Source: Patescibacteria group bacterium (GTDB taxonomy: Bacteria; Patescibacteriota; Saccharimonadia; UBA4664). Taken from it: DNA of 42,267 bases. Location of the stretch: positions 1 through 42,267 of the forward strand of contig JAQGHG010000017.1 of NCBI GenBank assembly GCA_028288925.1. The letters are read 5' to 3'. The position numbers and the translations under genes were made by a program. The notes under the pieces were generated by a model. It had not been told where the DNA came from, searched no databases, and worked only from the letters and a program-made list of their open reading frames with translations. Positions 1 through 7,767 of this stretch are shown in pieces (the stretch's first letter is position 1; the number at the start of each line of letters is the position of its first letter).

Positions 1-681
1 ATGATCGTGGCGCGTACCACCGGCGTGCAGGATATTGATTGGTATTCTCGGCGCGATTATGGCCGGCCGGCCCGCAGCGCGGTGGTAGGCATGCTGCCGC
101 CGAAGCTCGCGCAGATATTGGTAAACAGTACTTCGGTGGGCGTGGTGGCCGATCCGTTCTGTGGCACCGGCGTGGTGTCGCAGGAGGCGCTGCTATTGGG
201 ACGTGAGGCTGTGGGATCGGATTTGGCGCCGGAGATGGTGGCGGCCTCGCGCGAGAATTTGACGTGGCTCGCTGAGCAGCCCGAGGCGTCCACTCCCCTG
301 CCCGCCTGGCAGGTGGAGGAAGCCGATGCGCGGCAGGTGCGGCTGCCCGAAGGTTGCGCCGTGGTGAGCGAGGGGTATTTGGGGCCGAATCAGTCGCACT
401 CCCCCGCTCCGGCCGAGCTGGCGGCTATGAAGCACGATCTCTTGGCTTTGTACAAGGAATCTTTGGCGAACTGGGCCAAACAATTGTCGAGTGGCGCCGA
501 AGTGAGTCTGTGCGTGCCGGCTTGGCGGATGGCTGGGAAATGGCACTATCTGGGGTTGGTTGACGAATTGCCGCGATTAGGCTACACTTTGAAAGGTTTT
601 AAGCATGTCCCTACTCCCCTGCTCTATGCTCGGGAGAATCAAGTAGTGGGACGGCAATTATTGTTACTGAGGAAGATTTAA
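1..681 (+). CDS. SAM-dependent methyltransferase (Trm11/UPF0020-like), 5' end outside window
   Basis: Class I Rossmann methyltransferase, probably acting on tRNA or DNA. The visible reading frame opens with an RDYGRPAR...GMLPPKLAQ segment (about residues 18-40), typical of the stretch just before motif I in Trm11-like enzymes. The SAM-binding motif I DPFCGTG follows at about residue 51. The motif IV position reads SEGYLGPN rather than a standard NPPY or DPPY, so the target base is uncertain. The first ATG of the window lies in the reading frame, but the conserved sequence begins almost at once, so the gene very likely starts upstream. It ends 4 nt before rpmA and is probably cotranscribed with it. 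Family call is firm; exact substrate is not. Confidence 0.75.
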   Translation: MIVARTTGVQDIDWYSRRDYGRPARSAVVGMLPPKLAQILVNSTSVGVVADPFCGTGVVSQEALLLGREAVGSDLAPEMVAASRENLTWLAEQPEASTPLPAWQVEEADARQVRLPEGCAVVSEGYLGPNQSHSPAPAELAAMKHDLLALYKESLANWAKQLSSGAEVSLCVPAWRMAGKWHYLGLVDELPRLGYTLKGFKHVPTPLLYARENQVVGRQLLLLRKI

Positions 682-685
682 TCGT

Positions 686-967
686 ATGTCACATACAAAA
701 GCCGGTGGGTCAGTCAGAAATGGTCGTAACAGCGCGGGTCGCCGGCTCGGTGTAAAGCTGTTTGGCAACCAATTTGCCCGTTCGGGTAATATCTTGGTTC
801 GTCAGCGCGGCACTCGTATGGAGGCCGGCGTAGGTGTGGGCGTAGGCGTGGACCACACGCTGTTTGCCCTACGCGACGGTATCGTGAAGTTCTCGGTCAA
901 GAAGATCGAAAAATTCACTGGTGCCAAGGTGCGCCGGACGTTTGTTTCGGTGGTCGACGAGGCGTAA
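686..967 (+). CDS. rpmA: 50S ribosomal protein L27
   Basis: Large-subunit ribosomal protein L27, 93 aa, whose N-terminal tail reaches the peptidyl-transferase centre. It carries the family signature from the start: KAGGS at residues 4-8, [10 protein letters not shown], then [10 protein letters not shown] and DHTLFAL. The start ATG lies 4 nt after the upstream methyltransferase stop. A glycine-valine run ([12 protein letters not shown]) replaces the usual NVGxGKDHT segment, so the Lys normally before DHT is Val here. There is no L21 gene next to it in the window. A strong terminator follows. Confidence 0.95.
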   Translation: MSHTKAGGSVRNGRNSAGRRLGVKLFGNQFARSGNILVRQRGTRMEAGVGVGVGVDHTLFALRDGIVKFSVKKIEKFTGAKVRRTFVSVVDEA

Positions 968-990
968 TAGCCGCTTCGTCTGATATCAAA

Positions 991-1018
991 GGAGGCCCCA
1001 ACGGGGTCTTTTTTGTTT
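991..1018 (+). terminator. Rho-independent terminator of rpmA
   Basis: The stem at 992-999 pairs with 1003-1010 (GGCCCC against GGGGTC, with AU/GU extension) around a 3-nt AAC loop and is followed by TTTTTTGTTT. It lies 24 nt after the L27 stop. Confidence 0.85.
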
Positions 1019-1031
1019 GCGTAGATAAGGC

Positions 1032-1060
1032 TTGTCATCGGTCCGGCGATTGATTATGCT
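1032..1060 (+). promoter_or_regulatory. Sigma-70-type promoter of the Nudix gene, apparently leaderless
   Basis: -35 TTGTCA (1032-1037), 17-nt spacer, -10 TATGCT (1055-1060). The start ATG of the Nudix gene is at 1067, only 6 nt after the -10, so transcription would begin at or next to the start codon and no SD is present. Confidence 0.65.
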
Positions 1061-1066
1061 GATGAT

Positions 1067-1645
1067 ATGAACAAAAGCCGAACTACTATTCGAGACATTG
1101 TGACGCGCATGGAGCCGTTTGACGCGCGGGAACGGGAGGACCGCACCGATGTGCTGGATTGGATCGATGACGGCGCCGATCTGTTCCGGCGCCAGAAGCC
1201 GGATATTCCGCCCAAACACCTGGTGTCTTACGTCGTAGTGGTGGATGGTGCGCGCAGGTCGATGTTGCTGATGGAGCATATCGCAGCGGGATTGTGGTTG
1301 CCGACAGGTGGGCACGTAGAACCGGATGAAGATCCCTACCGGACCGCGGTGCGGGAGCTCGGGGAAGAGCTGGGCGCCAAGGCGCTTCAGGTGGCTTCGG
1401 TGGCTGATCTGCCGCTGTTCGTGACGGTAACGCAGACCCAGGGCGCGGGTATTCATACTGATGTCAGCCTTTGGTACGTCGTGGCGGGTGATGAGAAAAT
1501 GTGGCTTGATGTTGACCCGCGGGAGTTCCGGGGTTACCGGTGGATGTCTTTTGACGAAGTATTAGCCATGGACAGCGGTATGCTTGACCCGCAAACGCAC
1601 CGGTTCGTACGCAAGCTTCAGTCTAAGCTGCCTCAGGCTCCTTGA
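1067..1645 (+). CDS. Nudix hydrolase
   Basis: Cytosolic 192-aa Nudix-family hydrolase that would cleave a nucleoside diphosphate linked to another moiety with Mg2+ or Mn2+. The full Nudix box G-x5-E-x7-REUxEExGU is present at residues 82-104, read as GHVEPDE, seven residues, then RELGEELGA. The segment before it (SYVVVVDGARRSMLLMEH, then WLPTGGH) matches the first Nudix strands. The roughly 50-residue N-terminal extension is not assigned. The start is fixed by the promoter spacing. Its 3' end overlaps the convergent response-regulator gene by 23 bp. Substrate cannot be told from sequence. Confidence 0.9.
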   Translation: MNKSRTTIRDIVTRMEPFDAREREDRTDVLDWIDDGADLFRRQKPDIPPKHLVSYVVVVDGARRSMLLMEHIAAGLWLPTGGHVEPDEDPYRTAVRELGEELGAKALQVASVADLPLFVTVTQTQGAGIHTDVSLWYVVAGDEKMWLDVDPREFRGYRWMSFDEVLAMDSGMLDPQTHRFVRKLQSKLPQAP

Positions 1646-2021
1646 TGCCGAGGTGGAAGCGAATACGCTTCATGACGTCAGCGATGACGGCCTGGGACTT
1701 GACGAGGAACTCATCGGCTCCGAGGTCCTTGGCCCGCTGGCGGTCGGAAGGCTGAGAAAGCGCGGTGAGGATGATGATTTTGGTATGGGCGGTTTCCTTG
1801 GTATTGCGCAGGATGTCGAGCACATCAAAACCGGAGATCTTGGGCATCATAATGTCGAGGAGGATCAGATCGGGGTGATATCTCAACGCTTCTTGCATGG
1901 CTTCTTCGCCGTTGGGACAGTGGTGGATATCAAAGCCTTCGGCCTCCATGCGGACCTTATAGGCCGTAGCTAGCGCTAAGTCGTCTTCTACGAGCAGAAT
2001 TCGAGCCTTGTTTTCTTTCAT
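1623..2021 (-). CDS. Stand-alone response regulator receiver protein (CheY-like)
   Basis: Single receiver domain, 132 aa, without an output domain. Key residues are all present: acidic pair D13/D14 (VEDD), phospho-acceptor D56 in LLDIMMP, T86 and K108 (LVKS). It is closely similar to the second receiver protein at 31947-32417; both share IMMPKISGFDVLDILR. No kinase is adjacent, so it may serve the sensor kinase elsewhere in this window or another one. A -10-like TATAGT ends 6 nt before the ATG, suggesting a leaderless mRNA. Confidence 0.93.
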   Translation of the reverse strand: MKENKARILLVEDDLALATAYKVRMEAEGFDIHHCPNGEEAMQEALRYHPDLILLDIMMPKISGFDVLDILRNTKETAHTKIIILTALSQPSDRQRAKDLGADEFLVKSQAVIADVMKRIRFHLGIKEPEAA

Positions 2022-2027
2022 GGCCTA

Positions 2028-2033
2028 ACTATA
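2028..2033 (-). promoter_or_regulatory. -10 element of the response regulator gene (leaderless)
   Basis: TATAGT on the minus strand, separated from the ATG (2021-2019) by 6 nt. No convincing -35 is seen at 17 nt and there is no SD. Confidence 0.45.
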
Positions 2034-2079
2034 CTACTCATTGCGCTTTTGCTCCAATTTAAGGGAACAGGGCGGGTTG

Positions 2080-3684
2080 TTAAGCTTTTTCTTGAGCGGC
2101 TGCTTTGATGAAGGCGTGGAAGAGCGGATGGGGCCGGTTGGGGCGGGACTTGAATTCGGGGTGGAACTGGCTTGCTACAAAGAACGGATGGTTAGCTATC
2201 TCGATGACCTCCACGAGCCGTTTGTCGGGTGATAATCCGACGAGTTTGAGGCCGGCGGCTTGGAGCTGTTCGCGGTAGGCATTGTTGAACTCGAAGCGGT
2301 GCCGGTGTCGTTCGGTGATTTTCTTGGTGCCGTAGGCTTCGGCGCTGATGGACTTGCTTTCGAGGATGCAGGGGTAGTCGCCGAGGCGCATGGTGCCACC
2401 CTTGGTTTCGACGTCTTTTTGGTCGGCCATTAGGCTGATAACCGGGTGCGCGGTGTGCTCGTCGATTTCGGTGGTATTGGCGCCGGTGAGGCCAATATCC
2501 CGGGCGAGGGCGATGACGGCCGTCTGCATTCCGAGGCAGAGGCCAAGATACGGAATATGATGCTTCATGGCGTAGCTGCCGGCGGCGATTTTGCCTTCTA
2601 CGCCGCGACTACCGAAACCGCCGGGGACCACTAGCCCGTCGTAGCCCTGGAGCAATTCGGGGTTTTCGACGATGTTTTCGGCGTCGATCCAGCAGATCTC
2701 GGGACGTATGCGGTTGGCCCAGCCGGCGGCTTTGATGGCCTCGAAGACGCAGAGGTAGGTATCTTCGTTTTCCATGTATTTGGCTACTACGCCGATCTTG
2801 AGGCTGCGATGGTCGGGATGCTTGATGAGGTCTACCAAGCGACGCCAGTCGTCGAGCTTGGCGCGGCGGGTGGGCAGGCCGAGCTGCTTGGTGATGTAGT
2901 CGCCCAGGCCGGCGGTTTCGAGCATGAGGGGTACTTCGTAGACGGTTTTGGCCGTAGGCATAGGCACGATACCGCCTTCGTCAACGTCGCAGAACAGGCT
3001 GAGTTTGTGAAGCACCGCCTGACTGACGGGGCGCTCGGCACGGGCTACGATCACGTCGGGATGTATGCCTGCTTCGCGGAGGTCGCGGACGGCGTTTTGG
3101 GCCGGCTTGGTTTTGATCTCGTGGGAAGCCTCTAGGTACGGCAAGTACACCACATGGACGTAAAGGGTGTGGTCGGCGCCGACCTTGCGGCGGATCTGCC
3201 GGATAGCCTCTAGGAAAGCCAGTGATTCAATGTCGCCGACGGTGCCGCCGATTTCCACGATGTGGAAATCGAAGCCGATGCCGGCGGCCAAGATTTGGTT
3301 GACGATCTCGCCGGTGACGTGAGGCACGATCTGGACGGTTTTGCCCAGATATTTGCCGGCCCGTTCGTCGGCGATGACATTGGCGTAGACGCGGCCGTTC
3401 ATGAGCGAGCTAGCCCGGCCCAGCTCCTCATCCAAGAAACGTTCGTAGTGGCCGAGGTCGAGATCGGTCTCGGCGCCGTCGTGGGTAACAAAGACTTCAC
3501 CGTGTTCGGCCGGGTTCATCGTGCCGGCGTCGGTGTTGAGGTATGGATCGCATTTCTGGATATTTACAGAAAAACCGCGGGCTTTAAGGATAGTTCCTAA
3601 CGACGCCGCGGTGATGCCTTTGCCGAGTCCAGAAAGGACTCCCCCTGTGACAAAGATGTATTTGGTCTGGCTTGCTTTGGCCAC
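2080..3684 (-). CDS. pyrG: CTP synthase
   Basis: Makes CTP from UTP, ATP and glutamine; last step of de novo pyrimidine nucleotide synthesis. 534 aa, normal length. The N-terminal amidoligase domain starts with the P-loop-like GGVLSGLGKG at residues 14-23. The C-terminal class I glutamine amidotransferase has nucleophile C383 (GLCLGMQ) and the H507/E509 pair (FHPE). Start is GTG at 3684-3682, supported by AAAGGAG just upstream; no in-frame ATG is better placed. A promoter lies about 45 nt upstream. It is a single-gene unit between the receiver gene and the S41 peptidase. Confidence 0.98.
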   Translation of the reverse strand: MAKASQTKYIFVTGGVLSGLGKGITAASLGTILKARGFSVNIQKCDPYLNTDAGTMNPAEHGEVFVTHDGAETDLDLGHYERFLDEELGRASSLMNGRVYANVIADERAGKYLGKTVQIVPHVTGEIVNQILAAGIGFDFHIVEIGGTVGDIESLAFLEAIRQIRRKVGADHTLYVHVVYLPYLEASHEIKTKPAQNAVRDLREAGIHPDVIVARAERPVSQAVLHKLSLFCDVDEGGIVPMPTAKTVYEVPLMLETAGLGDYITKQLGLPTRRAKLDDWRRLVDLIKHPDHRSLKIGVVAKYMENEDTYLCVFEAIKAAGWANRIRPEICWIDAENIVENPELLQGYDGLVVPGGFGSRGVEGKIAAGSYAMKHHIPYLGLCLGMQTAVIALARDIGLTGANTTEIDEHTAHPVISLMADQKDVETKGGTMRLGDYPCILESKSISAEAYGTKKITERHRHRFEFNNAYREQLQAAGLKLVGLSPDKRLVEVIEIANHPFFVASQFHPEFKSRPNRPHPLFHAFIKAAAQEKA

Positions 3685-3728
3685 GCCACTCCTTTAAACG
3701 GTCTTTAACCGAACACTCATTGTGTCCC

Positions 3729-3757
3729 ATCATACCTATCCAAATAGGTTAGGGCAA
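3729..3757 (-). promoter_or_regulatory. Promoter of pyrG
   Basis: On the minus strand: -35 TTGCCC (3757-3752), 17-nt spacer, -10 TATGAT (3734-3729). It gives a 5' UTR of about 38 nt that contains a small CGGT/ACCG hairpin and the AAAGGAG SD. Confidence 0.55.
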
Positions 3758-3766
3758 GCCGAAATG

Positions 3767-4939
3767 TTACCTAAGCATTTCCAAAGCCTTGTCGAGCTGG
3801 GGGTCGCGGCCGGCGTTGTAGTCGTCGGTGGTGAGCTTAACCTCGGTGTCGGGCTTGATTCCCTCTTTGTTGATGTTGACGCCGCCGGGGGTGTACCAGT
3901 GCGCTACGGTGACTTTGAGCTCGGCGCCGCCGGGGAGATTTTTGATCTCCTGGACGCTGCCTTTGCCGAAGCTCTTCTCGCCTACCAGCCTGGCCGCCTT
4001 GTTGTCGTGGAGGGCGCCGGCGACGATCTCGGAGGCGCTGGCTGAGCCGCCGTTGATGAGCACGATAGTGGGTAGGCCACGGAGGGTATTGTCGCCCGAA
4101 GCGGTGAGCTTGCTGATGGATTTGCCGCCGGTGCGTTCTTCTACTACCAGCTTGCCGGCATCAAGGAATTGGCTGGCGACCGACACGCCGGCGTCCAGGT
4201 AGCCGCCCGGATCGTTGCGCATATCCAAGATGACCTTGGTAGCGCCTTGGCTTTTGAGCTCGGTGGCGGCTTGGGTCACGAGCTTGGCGGTGTCGGGTCC
4301 GAAGCGCGAGACGTCGATGTAGGCTACGTTGCCGTCCTTCATGCTCCATTTAGCGCTGGGCACCGTGATGTCGGCGCGGGTAATGGTGACGTCGAAGGGT
4401 TCTTGCGTGCCGGTGCGTACGATTTTGAGCGTAACCTTGGTGTCGGCTTGGCCGCGAATCTTGGATACGGCGGTGTCGACGCTCATGCCGCTGGTGTCTT
4501 CGTTGTTGATACGGGCAATGATGTCCTTGGCTTTGAGGCCGGCCTTGGCGGCCGGGGTGTCGTCGATGGGCGAGACGATGGTGATGACGTTGTTCTTGAG
4601 GCCGATTTCGGCGCCGATCCCCGATAGCTTGCCGGTGAGGTCGTCGGAGAGAGTTTTGGCTTCTTTGGCGGTCATATAGACGGTGTAGGGATCGCCACCG
4701 GCGGCTACGAGGCCGGCCTTGGCGCCGTCGAGGGCCTTTTCGTCGTTGATCTGGCCGTCGAAATTGCGCTGCATGAGGGCGTAAATGTCATTAAGGCTGG
4801 AGAAGTCAGCACTTTTGACGGATTTGACAAAGGGGATGGGTAGTGTTCCGCCGTAGGTATTGCCGGCCGCGAAAGCACCAATGATCAAAACTAAGGCGGA
4901 CGATACTAGCACAAGCGGGTTGAGCTCGATTTTTTTCAA
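3767..4939 (-). CDS. S41-family C-terminal processing peptidase (CtpA/CtpB-like)
   Basis: Membrane-anchored, outward-facing serine protease, 390 aa. Residues 8-26 form the only hydrophobic segment and act as an uncleaved signal anchor. A PDZ domain spans about 100-175, and the S41 protease domain about 190-360. The catalytic dyad is S301 (in SASASEI) and K326 (in FGKGSVQ), at the 25-residue spacing usual for the family. Start is TTG (4939-4937), preceded by GGAG 7 nt upstream. It lies 15 nt after the CHAP hydrolase, in a block with ftsEX and prfB. By position it may process or regulate wall hydrolases, as CtpB-type proteases beside ftsEX do in Bacillus; this role is inferred. Confidence 0.92.
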   Translation of the reverse strand: MKKIELNPLVLVSSALVLIIGAFAAGNTYGGTLPIPFVKSVKSADFSSLNDIYALMQRNFDGQINDEKALDGAKAGLVAAGGDPYTVYMTAKEAKTLSDDLTGKLSGIGAEIGLKNNVITIVSPIDDTPAAKAGLKAKDIIARINNEDTSGMSVDTAVSKIRGQADTKVTLKIVRTGTQEPFDVTITRADITVPSAKWSMKDGNVAYIDVSRFGPDTAKLVTQAATELKSQGATKVILDMRNDPGGYLDAGVSVASQFLDAGKLVVEERTGGKSISKLTASGDNTLRGLPTIVLINGGSASASEIVAGALHDNKAARLVGEKSFGKGSVQEIKNLPGGAELKVTVAHWYTPGGVNINKEGIKPDTEVKLTTDDYNAGRDPQLDKALEMLR

Positions 4940-4954
4940 ACGATATTCTCCGGG

Positions 4955-6058
4955 TTAAAAGTGGATGAAACTGAGGCCGGCCGAAGGGATGGTCATCTCG
5001 CTGTATTCGCCGTTGTTGCCGTAGTTGTACTGGCTGACGTGAATCTTGCCGCCGATGACAGCTTCGACGTACATGGCATGGCCGTAGGGTCCGGCCATAG
5101 AGATGGCGATGTCGCCGGCACGGGGAGTGCTGTCCACGGGGATGCCGGAGGCGCGGGCGTTGCCGGGCCATTGGACGGCGTTGCCGCGGCCGCCCCAGTA
5201 GGGCATGTTGCGGCCGGACACGGCGACCTTGAAGGCGGTGTAGGAAACGCATTCGCGGTTGTACATGCCCCAATTGTCGGTGATGGTGTCTTGCTCGGCG
5301 TTACACCAGCGGCCGGGGTAGCCGCCGCCGCAGGTGGCGCCGCCGGTGAGGCCGCTGCCGATGTAGCGGGCAGCTAAGATGGCGGCTTGTTGAGCCTTGA
5401 GCTTGCCGATCTCGGCGCTGCTGCTTTGGACTTGCTGGTCGGCGGCGGCGGCGTTTTGCTGGGCGGTGGCGAGGAGCTGATTGACTTCGGCTTGGCTGGC
5501 GGCAAGCTGTTGCTCTTGAACCTTTTGGTCCGCCAGGATATCGGTGACCTGTTTTTGCTCTTGTTCGAGGGTTTTCTTGAGCGTCTGGATCTCACTCATG
5601 GCGGCTTGTATTTTGGATTTGACGCTTGAGCGGTACTGCTCGTTGTCGAGGAAATCGCTAATATTGGAGCTCGAAGCTAACATCTCGAGTGGTGACACGC
5701 TGGAATCGAAGTACATGGTCTTGACGATATCGCCGAGAATTTGTTTTTCTTTGGCGATCTTGAGTTTGGCTGCTTCAATGTCGGACGTAACCTTTTGATA
5801 TTTGAGCTGGTTGAGGCTGATCTGCGTCTGCAGCGCGCCGATCTGGGCGTTTAGCTGGGAGACTTTGGTCCGGTAGTTGTCGGCTTGACTGTGAAAGCTG
5901 GCCGCCTGGTCTTGCTGGGCGGAGGCTTGCTGACGCAACGCGGTGATCTGGTCGTCAAACTGGTCGGCGTAGACCGCCGCATTGCCCGAAAACAAGACCA
6001 CGGCTGCCCCTAGACTGGCCGCGGTCTTGGCTATGATGTTGGGCTTTAGGCTACGAAT
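4955..6058 (-). CDS. Secreted coiled-coil CHAP-domain peptidoglycan hydrolase (PcsB-like), near-cognate start
   Basis: Exported wall hydrolase, likely the partner switched on by FtsEX. A long Q/A-rich coiled coil occupies the first two thirds. A C-terminal CHAP domain has Cys and His (NRECVSYT, GHAMYVE), residues 251 and 308 counted from the first GTG. The only ATG/GTG/TTG in this part of the frame is that GTG at 6001-5999, which would cut a signal peptide in half. Reading back to ATT (6058-6056) gives a basic n-region (RSLKPNIIAK), a hydrophobic core and a VYA cleavage site, with GGAGG at 6073-6069 as SD. I therefore place the start at ATT (or ATC at 6061), about 367 aa. ftsX is upstream and ctpA-like downstream. 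Confidence 0.85.
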   Translation of the reverse strand: MRSLKPNIIAKTAASLGAAVVLFSGNAAVYADQFDDQITALRQQASAQQDQAASFHSQADNYRTKVSQLNAQIGALQTQISLNQLKYQKVTSDIEAAKLKIAKEKQILGDIVKTMYFDSSVSPLEMLASSSNISDFLDNEQYRSSVKSKIQAAMSEIQTLKKTLEQEQKQVTDILADQKVQEQQLAASQAEVNQLLATAQQNAAAADQQVQSSSAEIGKLKAQQAAILAARYIGSGLTGGATCGGGYPGRWCNAEQDTITDNWGMYNRECVSYTAFKVAVSGRNMPYWGGRGNAVQWPGNARASGIPVDSTPRAGDIAISMAGPYGHAMYVEAVIGGKIHVSQYNYGNNGEYSEMTIPSAGLSFIHF

Positions 6059-6135
6059 GATTGGGTCCCCTCCAAGGTGATTTCATCTTATCTAGGCACG
6101 TTATATCTGTCAAACCGGTTGGGTTTTATTCCGGT

Positions 6136-7050
6136 CTAGAGCTTCAGGTAGCGGCTCATGGCCAAAAGGCTTGAGAAGGCGCCGATGAAAATGCCGACTA
6201 CGAGTTCGCCCAGAATGATGAGAGCGGGATACGACCGGAAGAAGCTAATGGTGGATTCGACGTCGATGTAGCTACTGAGCCGTGGGCCGGTGCCGAGCAA
6301 CAGGGTGTACGAGAGCGCGGTCGCGACAATGGCGGCGATGATGCCATAGAGTGTGGCCTCGATGATGAATGGGCCGCGGATAAACCATTTGGTAGCACCG
6401 ACCAATTTCATGATCTCGATTTCGTCGCGGCGGGTAAAGATGGCCATGCGGATGGTGTTGAAGATGATGAGCGTCGAGATAGTCACGAAGATGATACTAG
6501 CGATGAGGCCAAGCTTAATGACGAAGTTGGAGCCTTTGATGATGTTGTTGATGGCGTCTTTGCGCGTGCCGGTGATGCTGGCAGGATTTTTGTCATCAAG
6601 CAGCGGACGGATGGCCGGCTCGGTGGTGGTTTTGAGTACACTATCGAGTTTGTTGCGGTCCTTGAGCTTGACGCTGTACGACGCCGGGAGGGTGTTGCCG
6701 GTTTCTTCGATGGCTTGGATTTGCAGAGGGTCGTTTTTGTTCTTTTCTTTGAACCGGGCGATGGCTTCGTCCTTGGAGATGTAATCAATTCCCCGGACGT
6801 TACCGGTGGCTTCTAGGCGGTGGCGGATGAGGTCGCGCTGCTCGGTGGTAATGGTGTCCTTGAGGTAGATGGAAACGTCGATCTTGTCGGTGACGCCCTT
6901 GATGGTGGACGTGAGGGCTGAGTTCGAAATGAAGGAAATAATAATTATGCACAGCGTTACGGTCATGACGGCTGTCGCGGCCGTGGAGAGCCAGGCGTTG
7001 CGCATAAAGTTGCGCGCGCCTTGCTGGATTACGCGCCATAATTGAATCAT
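6136..7050 (-). CDS. ftsX: Cell division protein FtsX
   Basis: Integral membrane partner of FtsE. 304 aa with the FtsX plan: one N-terminal transmembrane helix (about 18-43), an extracellular domain (about 45-170) that would contact a wall hydrolase, and three C-terminal helices (about 172-200, 222-246, 270-295) that include the FtsX permease core. The segment FTRRDEIEIMKLVGAT, between helices 2 and 3, is the family hallmark. Its ATG directly follows the ftsE stop, so the two are translationally coupled. Downstream is a secreted CHAP hydrolase whose coiled coil is the expected binding partner. Confidence 0.96.
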   Translation of the reverse strand: MIQLWRVIQQGARNFMRNAWLSTAATAVMTVTLCIIIISFISNSALTSTIKGVTDKIDVSIYLKDTITTEQRDLIRHRLEATGNVRGIDYISKDEAIARFKEKNKNDPLQIQAIEETGNTLPASYSVKLKDRNKLDSVLKTTTEPAIRPLLDDKNPASITGTRKDAINNIIKGSNFVIKLGLIASIIFVTISTLIIFNTIRMAIFTRRDEIEIMKLVGATKWFIRGPFIIEATLYGIIAAIVATALSYTLLLGTGPRLSSYIDVESTISFFRSYPALIILGELVVGIFIGAFSSLLAMSRYLKL

Positions 7051-7743
7051 TTATTTGCCCCCTTCTAGCGTGTAACGGCCCTGCTCTTCGTCTTTGATGA
7101 TGCGCCCGCGGTTGATGGTGATGACCCGGCGTTTGAGGGCGTTGACGATTTCTTTGTTGTGCGTGGTGAGAAGCACGGTGGTGCCGAAGCGGTTGATTTT
7201 GAGCAGGAGTTCGATGATTTCCCAGGCGTTTTTGGGATCGAGGTTGCCGGTGGGTTCGTCGGCTATGAGGATCTTGGGCTGGCGGATGAGAGCGCGGGCG
7301 ATGGCGACGCGCTGGCGTTCGCCGCCGGAGAGTTCGTTCGGAAAGGCTTGCTCTTTGCTGCTCAGGCCGACGAGCTGGAGCATCTTGGGGACGGCGCGCT
7401 TGATCTCGCGGCCACGGGCGCCGGAGACCTCTAGGGCAAAGGCGACGTTCTCCCCCACCCGGCGGTTAGGCAGGAGTTTAAAGTCCTGAAATACCACGCC
7501 GATGCGCCGGCGCACGAGCGGAACGTCGCGCGGGGTGATGGTATCGTAGTCAAGCCCGCCCACGATGATTTTGCCGGAAGTATGTGATTCTTCCCGGGTC
7601 ATGAGCTTAATAAGCGTCGACTTCCCAGCCCCGCTTGAACCCACGATCGTGACGAATTCCTTGGGTTGGATGTGGAGATTGAGGCCGCTCAGCGCGACTT
7701 GCTGATTCGGGTACACTTTGGTGACGCGGTCAAAGAGGATCAT
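7051..7743 (-). CDS. ftsE: Cell division ATP-binding protein FtsE
   Basis: Cytosolic ABC ATPase driving FtsX, 230 aa. Walker A GSSGAGKS is at residues 35-42, the ABC signature LSGGERQ at 138-144, and Walker B ends in D162/E163 (ADEPTGNLDP). The start ATG is 24 nt from the prfB stop. Gene order prfB-ftsE-ftsX-hydrolase-protease resembles the Gram-positive prfB...ftsEX-ctpB arrangement, and supports a role in activating septal or lateral wall cleavage rather than transport. Confidence 0.97.
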   Translation of the reverse strand: MILFDRVTKVYPNQQVALSGLNLHIQPKEFVTIVGSSGAGKSTLIKLMTREESHTSGKIIVGGLDYDTITPRDVPLVRRRIGVVFQDFKLLPNRRVGENVAFALEVSGARGREIKRAVPKMLQLVGLSSKEQAFPNELSGGERQRVAIARALIRQPKILIADEPTGNLDPKNAWEIIELLLKINRFGTTVLLTTHNKEIVNALKRRVITINRGRIIKDEEQGRYTLEGGK

Positions 7744-7767
7744 TTGTAATTAGTGTAGCATATGGGG

